From Bog-756 sp963841885 (GTDB lineage Bacteria > Actinomycetota > Acidimicrobiia > Acidimicrobiales > RAAP-2): DNA of 64,000 nucleotides. The translations under genes were made by a program, and so were the position numbers. Below, in pieces: positions 60,482 to 64,000 of this stretch. The notes beneath the pieces are model-generated. The model did not search any database, had not been told where the DNA came from, and saw only the letters and a program-made list of their open reading frames with translations. Location of the stretch: NCBI GenBank assembly GCA_963841885.1, contig CAWJEK010000008.1:62001-126000 (forward strand). Direction: 5' to 3'. Position 1 is the stretch's first letter. The number at the start of each line of letters is the position of its first letter.

Positions 60482-62140
60482 ATGACTTCCCACGGTCCAG
60501 AGGACCCCGGGGCCATTCCGCCCGCGGGCCCGACCGGTCGGGCCGCCGGATCCCCCACCTTCGACGAGAGCGGTCTGCGCGCCCTCGGTGACGAGATGGC
60601 GCGGGCCAGGGGAGGCCGGCGGCGGCACACCCGGTCGCGCCACCGGAAACGGTGGTGGGTCCTCGGCGCTGTCGGACTCGTGCTCCTCGTGGCGGTGGGC
60701 GGTACCGCGGGCTACGCCTGGTACATCAACAGCAGGATCCACCGGCTGGACGTCAAGGGCCTCGTCGACGTGCCGACCTCGGGTGCCGATGCCGGAACGG
60801 AGAACATCCTCCTCGTGGGATCCACGGACCGTTGCGCCCTGACCACCCAGAACGCCGCCTACGGCCTCTGTTCGCAGGGTGTGAACGGCGTCAACAGCGA
60901 CGTGGTGATGATCCTCCACCTGAATCCGACCTCGCACAGCCTGTCGATCCTGTCCATCCCCCGTGACCTCTTCGTCCCGAACGCCCGGATCGAAGGCGCC
61001 AACAAGATCGACGCCGCCCTCTACGAGGGGCCGAGTCAACTGGTGGCGGCCATCAACGAGGACCTGGGTATCCCCATCCAGCACTATGTCGTCCTCAACT
61101 TCGACACGTTCGCCAACGTCGTGAACGATCTCGGCGGGGTGAAGATGTACTTCCCCGAGCCCGTGTTCGACTCGTACTCGGGCCTCCAGGTCTTCACGCC
61201 GGGCTGCCTCGAACTGGACGGCTTCCACGCCCTCCAGGTCGTCCGGGCCCGGCACCTGCAGTACAAGGGTCCGGGAGTCACGAGCCAGGACCCGGCGGAC
61301 TGGCCCTACGAGGCCCAGAGCGACCTGGCCCGCATCCGCCGTGACCACGAATTCCTGCGGGTCCTCGGGACCGCGGTCGCCAAGAACGGGCTCTCGAACC
61401 CCATCACCGACGGGCAGCTGATCGACTCGGTCGCCCCCCAACTCGAGGTCGACAAGCAGTTCTCCACCTCCGACATGCTCAACCTCGTCCTGGACTTCCA
61501 CGGGGTCGATCCGAATTCAGCACCCCAGTTGACCCTGCCCGTCCAGGTCGACCAGTTCGGGTCCTACCTCTACGAGGGCGGCTACTACGGCGACATCGAA
61601 TTCCCGTCGAACGTCCAGGACGACCAGGTCATCGACCAGTTCCTCGGCGTGGGACCGGACATCGACACCATGACCGGCCAGCAGCTGCCCCCTCCGTCGT
61701 CGGTGACCGTCTCGGTGCTCAACGGGTCGGGCGTCGCCGGGCAGGCTGGCCTCACCGGGTCCGCCCTCACCGCTCTCGGCTACAAGGTGCTGGGCGTAGG
61801 CGACTCGGTCCCGGTGGGCTCCGAGGCCGAGACGGTCGTGTACTTCGGCCAGAAGACCGCCGCCGACCAGGCCGCCGCCCAGTCGGTGGCCAAGTCGTTG
61901 TCGGGGGCGGTGATCACCGCCTACGGACCGACCACCGACGGGGCCGAGGTGACCGTGGTGACCGGCACCCAGTTCAGCGTCAACCCCCCGCCGGCGCCGC
62001 CCGGCTCGACGACCACCACGGCGCCCACCACCGCATCGACGACCACGACGGTCCCGTCCACCGAGGCGGCGTTCCAGGCCCCCAACCCGGCGGTCACGCC
62101 GCTCCAGCCCTGGGACCCGAGGGCGTGCCCCGCCGGCTGA
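60482..62140 (+). CDS. LytR-CpsA-Psr (LCP) family cell-wall ligase
   Basis: 552 residues. A basic cytosolic start (RRRHTRSRHRKRW) and one membrane helix at about 57-77 orient the rest outward. The LCP domain spans about 95-300: DVVMILHLN, SIPRDLF, INEDLGIPIQHYVVLNF and the Arg-rich VVRARHLQY...RIRRDHEFL. A LytR_C domain (VTVSVLNGSGVAGQA, about 400-490) and a Thr/Pro-rich tail follow. LCP enzymes attach lipid-linked glycopolymers to peptidoglycan. ATG 60482. Confidence 0.93.
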   Translation: MTSHGPEDPGAIPPAGPTGRAAGSPTFDESGLRALGDEMARARGGRRRHTRSRHRKRWWVLGAVGLVLLVAVGGTAGYAWYINSRIHRLDVKGLVDVPTSGADAGTENILLVGSTDRCALTTQNAAYGLCSQGVNGVNSDVVMILHLNPTSHSLSILSIPRDLFVPNARIEGANKIDAALYEGPSQLVAAINEDLGIPIQHYVVLNFDTFANVVNDLGGVKMYFPEPVFDSYSGLQVFTPGCLELDGFHALQVVRARHLQYKGPGVTSQDPADWPYEAQSDLARIRRDHEFLRVLGTAVAKNGLSNPITDGQLIDSVAPQLEVDKQFSTSDMLNLVLDFHGVDPNSAPQLTLPVQVDQFGSYLYEGGYYGDIEFPSNVQDDQVIDQFLGVGPDIDTMTGQQLPPPSSVTVSVLNGSGVAGQAGLTGSALTALGYKVLGVGDSVPVGSEAETVVYFGQKTAADQAAAQSVAKSLSGAVITAYGPTTDGAEVTVVTGTQFSVNPPPAPPGSTTTTAPTTASTTTTVPSTEAAFQAPNPAVTPLQPWDPRACPAG

Positions 62141-62146
62141 CCGGGT

Positions 62147-63112
62147 TCAGAACCCCGAGTAGTGATCGGGGACCCGCCCCATGCGGCCGGCCTGGAAGTC
62201 GTCGAACGCCTGGGCCACCTCCGCCTTCGTGTTCATCACGAATGGGCCGTAGGCGTAGACCGGCTCCCCGATCGGTCGGCCACCCAGCAGCAGGACGTCC
62301 AGTTCCGGGGTGCGACCGGACGGACTGGACGACGCCGCGAAGGTGAGTGAATCGCCCGGGCCGTAGACCGCCAGCTGCCCGGACGTCACCGGCCGGCGCT
62401 CCTCGCCGACGGAACCCTCACCGGACAGCACGTACAACAGTCCGTTGGAGGCCGGATCCCACGGCAGGGTGACCGAGGCCCCGGCGGCCACGGTGGCGTG
62501 CACCATCGTGATGGGCGAGTGGGTCGATCCCGGCCCCCGGTGGCCCTCGAGCCCGCCGGCGATGAGCCGTAGGAGCGCCCCACCGTCCGGGGTGGTGGCC
62601 AGGGCCACGTCCGCACCGCGGATGTCCTGGTAGGCGGGGTCGATCATCTTGGCCGCCTTCGGCAGATTCACCCACAGCTGGATGCCGTGGAACAGGCCGC
62701 CCGAGTCGACGAGTTCACGGGGTGGCGCCTCGATATGGAGGATCCCCGATCCGGCGGTCATCCACTGGGTGTCACCGTTGGTGATCAGGCCGCCGCCCCC
62801 GATCGAGTCCATGTGCCGGAACGTGCCGTCGATCATGTACGTCACCGTCTCGAAGCCACGGTGCGGGTGCCACGGCGTGCCCTTGGCCTCACCCGGGGCG
62901 TACTCGACCTCCCCCATCTGGTCCATGTGCACGAACGGGTCCAGCCGGGCACGGTCCACTCCGGCGAAGGCCCTCCGCACGGGGAATCCCTCTCCCTCGA
63001 GTCCACCCGGCGCGGTGGTGACCGACAGCACGGGCCGTCCGAGGGTGGCCTTCGGATCGGGTCGCCCCACGCGGGGCAGGGTCAGCACATCGTCCACGGT
63101 CACGGCTGGCAT
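62147..63112 (-). CDS. pirin-family protein
   Basis: 321 residues, bicupin. The N-terminal cupin has the iron-site block HPHRGFETVTYMIDG and a later H-I-E-A segment; ITNGDTQWMTAGSGILH is the most conserved pirin stretch. The C-terminal cupin ends with the family's GEPVYAYGPFVMNT block. ATG 63112 has GAGGAG 8 bases upstream. Pirins act as redox-linked regulators or quercetin dioxygenases; the role here is unknown. A GTTG-TGCGCG-CAAC inverted repeat lies 69-82 bases upstream. Confidence 0.9.
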   Translation of the reverse strand: MPAVTVDDVLTLPRVGRPDPKATLGRPVLSVTTAPGGLEGEGFPVRRAFAGVDRARLDPFVHMDQMGEVEYAPGEAKGTPWHPHRGFETVTYMIDGTFRHMDSIGGGGLITNGDTQWMTAGSGILHIEAPPRELVDSGGLFHGIQLWVNLPKAAKMIDPAYQDIRGADVALATTPDGGALLRLIAGGLEGHRGPGSTHSPITMVHATVAAGASVTLPWDPASNGLLYVLSGEGSVGEERRPVTSGQLAVYGPGDSLTFAASSSPSGRTPELDVLLLGGRPIGEPVYAYGPFVMNTKAEVAQAFDDFQAGRMGRVPDHYSGF

Positions 63113-63180
63113 GTCACACACTCCTCGCACCCGGCCGGCGGCCAGTCCGCAGCCGGTTCCTCACTACGTCATCAACACTA

Positions 63181-63194
63181 GTTGTGCGCGCAAC
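63181..63194. promoter_or_regulatory. candidate operator upstream of pirin gene
   Basis: GTTGTGCGCGCAAC has perfect GTTG/CAAC arms and sits in an AT-richer patch (ACTAGTTG...CAACATT) between the divergent pirin and RodZ-like genes. The shape resembles MarR-family sites. No MarR gene is in the window. Confidence 0.4.
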
Positions 63195-63281
63195 ATTCCC
63201 GACCCGGCCACACCCGCTCCACAGTCGGTTATCGCACCCCGACAGGTACGATTGCAATAGGACCATGTCAGGAGACACCAG

Positions 63282-64000
63282 TTGAGCCGGTCACGGGGCG
63301 GAACGACCCGCCGAGACGGTGGGGGTCAAGACGAGCGGCTGGACCCCTCGGCCGGGTCGGTCGGGACCGAACTCCGCCGGGTGCGGGTGGAGCGCGGCCT
63401 CGACCTGCTCGCCGTGCACGACCGTCTGGGTCGTCCCATCACGCAGATCGAAGCGCTCGAGCACGACGACATCGAGGCCCTGCCCGACGATGGGCTGGCC
63501 CTGTCCACCCTGCGCCGCTACGCCACCCTGCTCGGCTTGGACGGGGACGACCTGGCCACCCGGTTCATCGCCCAGCGCGAGACCTATCGGGACGCATCGG
63601 CGACCCGCGCCACCCCCGCCCTGACCAGCGTGGCCGCCTCCGTCACGGCCAGTCCCGACCACCTCCGGGCCTTCACCGAGACGGGCGAGGTGCCGCAGGT
63701 CGGCAACCGGTCGGCCCCGTCGTCGGGAGCGTCGCGCACCTCCCGCCACGACATCAGCACCGGTCCGCCCACCGGGACGTTCCCGGTCCTCCCCCGTTCA
63801 GATCTCCGCAAGGGCCGGCGCCAGGTCGCCCGGGCCCGCCGCCGCATGAACGCCCCCCGGTGGCTCAAGGTCCTGACCTGGACCGTCGGGATCCTCGTCC
63901 TGTTGGTGGCGGTCGGCTCGGTCCTCCTGGCCGTCCAACCCCGGACCCTGGCGGACGCCCACATCCTCCGGGTCGTGCCGGCCGGGTCGGCCGCCGCGTC
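63282..64000 (+). CDS. RodZ-like membrane HTH protein, cut by window end
   Basis: The frame is open from TTG 63282 to the window edge (239 codons seen). AGGAGA lies 7 bases before the TTG, and no ATG or GTG in this frame precedes the domain. Residues about 28-90 are a RodZ/HTH_25-type domain (GTELRRVRVERGLDLLAVHDRLG, then IEALEHDD and LSTLRRYATLLGLD). A disordered Ser/Thr/Pro linker follows, then a basic patch (RKGRRQVARARRRM) and a membrane helix near 200-220. RodZ-like proteins link cytoskeleton or morphogenesis factors to the membrane. The outer domain lies beyond the window. Confidence 0.8.
   Translation, partial: MSRSRGGTTRRDGGGQDERLDPSAGSVGTELRRVRVERGLDLLAVHDRLGRPITQIEALEHDDIEALPDDGLALSTLRRYATLLGLDGDDLATRFIAQRETYRDASATRATPALTSVAASVTASPDHLRAFTETGEVPQVGNRSAPSSGASRTSRHDISTGPPTGTFPVLPRSDLRKGRRQVARARRRMNAPRWLKVLTWTVGILVLLVAVGSVLLAVQPRTLADAHILRVVPAGSAAA

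Noticed and set aside
58466..61501. 1011-codon open frame on the minus strand across the monooxygenase and LCP genes
   Set aside because: Low-complexity Gly/Val/Arg/His composition and no motif. Both plus-strand genes have intact domain signatures over the same bases.

Overview
The window is about 64 kb of uniformly GC-rich DNA with dense, short-gapped genes and frequent GTG starts. No rRNA, tRNA, CRISPR array, transposase or phage gene was recognised, so it reads as ordinary chromosome. The gene content points to Actinomycetota: an LLM-class F420-type oxidoreductase, an F420-NADP reductase-like protein, DinB/mycothiol-dependent maleylpyruvate isomerase-family proteins, a lysine-rich H1-like protein and an LCP cell-wall ligase. 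The large secreted protein with GYWLVASDGG repeats is of a kind I associate with Acidimicrobiia. That class assignment is inference, because no phylogenetic marker gene is present.

Layout. 0.3-3.4 kb: small hypothetical proteins, including a divergent pair of HTH paralogues, then a PAP2 phosphatase. 3.4-8.3 kb: an acyltransferase-SGNH membrane protein, an alpha/beta hydrolase, a 56-residue SFPASDPP protein, a PAS protein with a degenerate histidine-kinase core and a small HTH protein. 8.35-10.1 kb: a sulfur operon (cysteine dioxygenase, rhodanese, PIG-L deacetylase). 10.2-17.0 kb: a DUF1275 protein, a PAS-GGDEF protein, an aldo/keto reductase, a CrtI-like oxidoreductase, and a glutaminase-STAS gene coupled to an Anbu proteasome-like gene. 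17.1-26.3 kb: the repeat protein, DinB-type proteins, a GGDEF-EAL protein, an SDR-phosphotransferase pair, VOC and CMD proteins. 26.4-28.6 kb: a persulfide module (CoA-disulfide reductase-rhodanese fusion and a CstR-like repressor, each preceded by a TACCC-GGGTA palindrome). 28.6-36.3 kb: an RCK-flanked ion channel, glucose-6-phosphate dehydrogenase, a DUF4118-GAF protein and a 1070-residue PAS-GGDEF-EAL protein.

36.4-46.6 kb: TetR-MFS pair, SnoaL-like protein, F420-reductase-like protein, metallophosphoesterase, P450, H1-like protein, LLM oxidoreductase and a UvrD-family helicase. 46.7-51.6 kb: a three-gene split cytochrome b operon preceded by a DosR-like box, then a complete polar amino-acid ABC transporter. 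52.4-58.6 kb: a probable N-methyl-amine or choline-like catabolic locus (FAD/GcvT dehydrogenase, choline-kinase-like protein, divergent GntR/UTRA regulator, APC permease) joined by a shared TGTCTAGA element. 58.8-64 kb: Baeyer-Villiger-type monooxygenase, LCP protein, pirin, and the start of a RodZ-like membrane HTH protein cut by the window end.

The most interesting units are the CstR/CoA-disulfide reductase persulfide module, the orphan split cytochrome b with its DosR-like box, and the TCTAGA-linked GntR locus. At least seven single-base frameshifts interrupt otherwise well-conserved genes. They look more like sequencing or assembly indels than decay, so exact ends of those genes should be treated with care.
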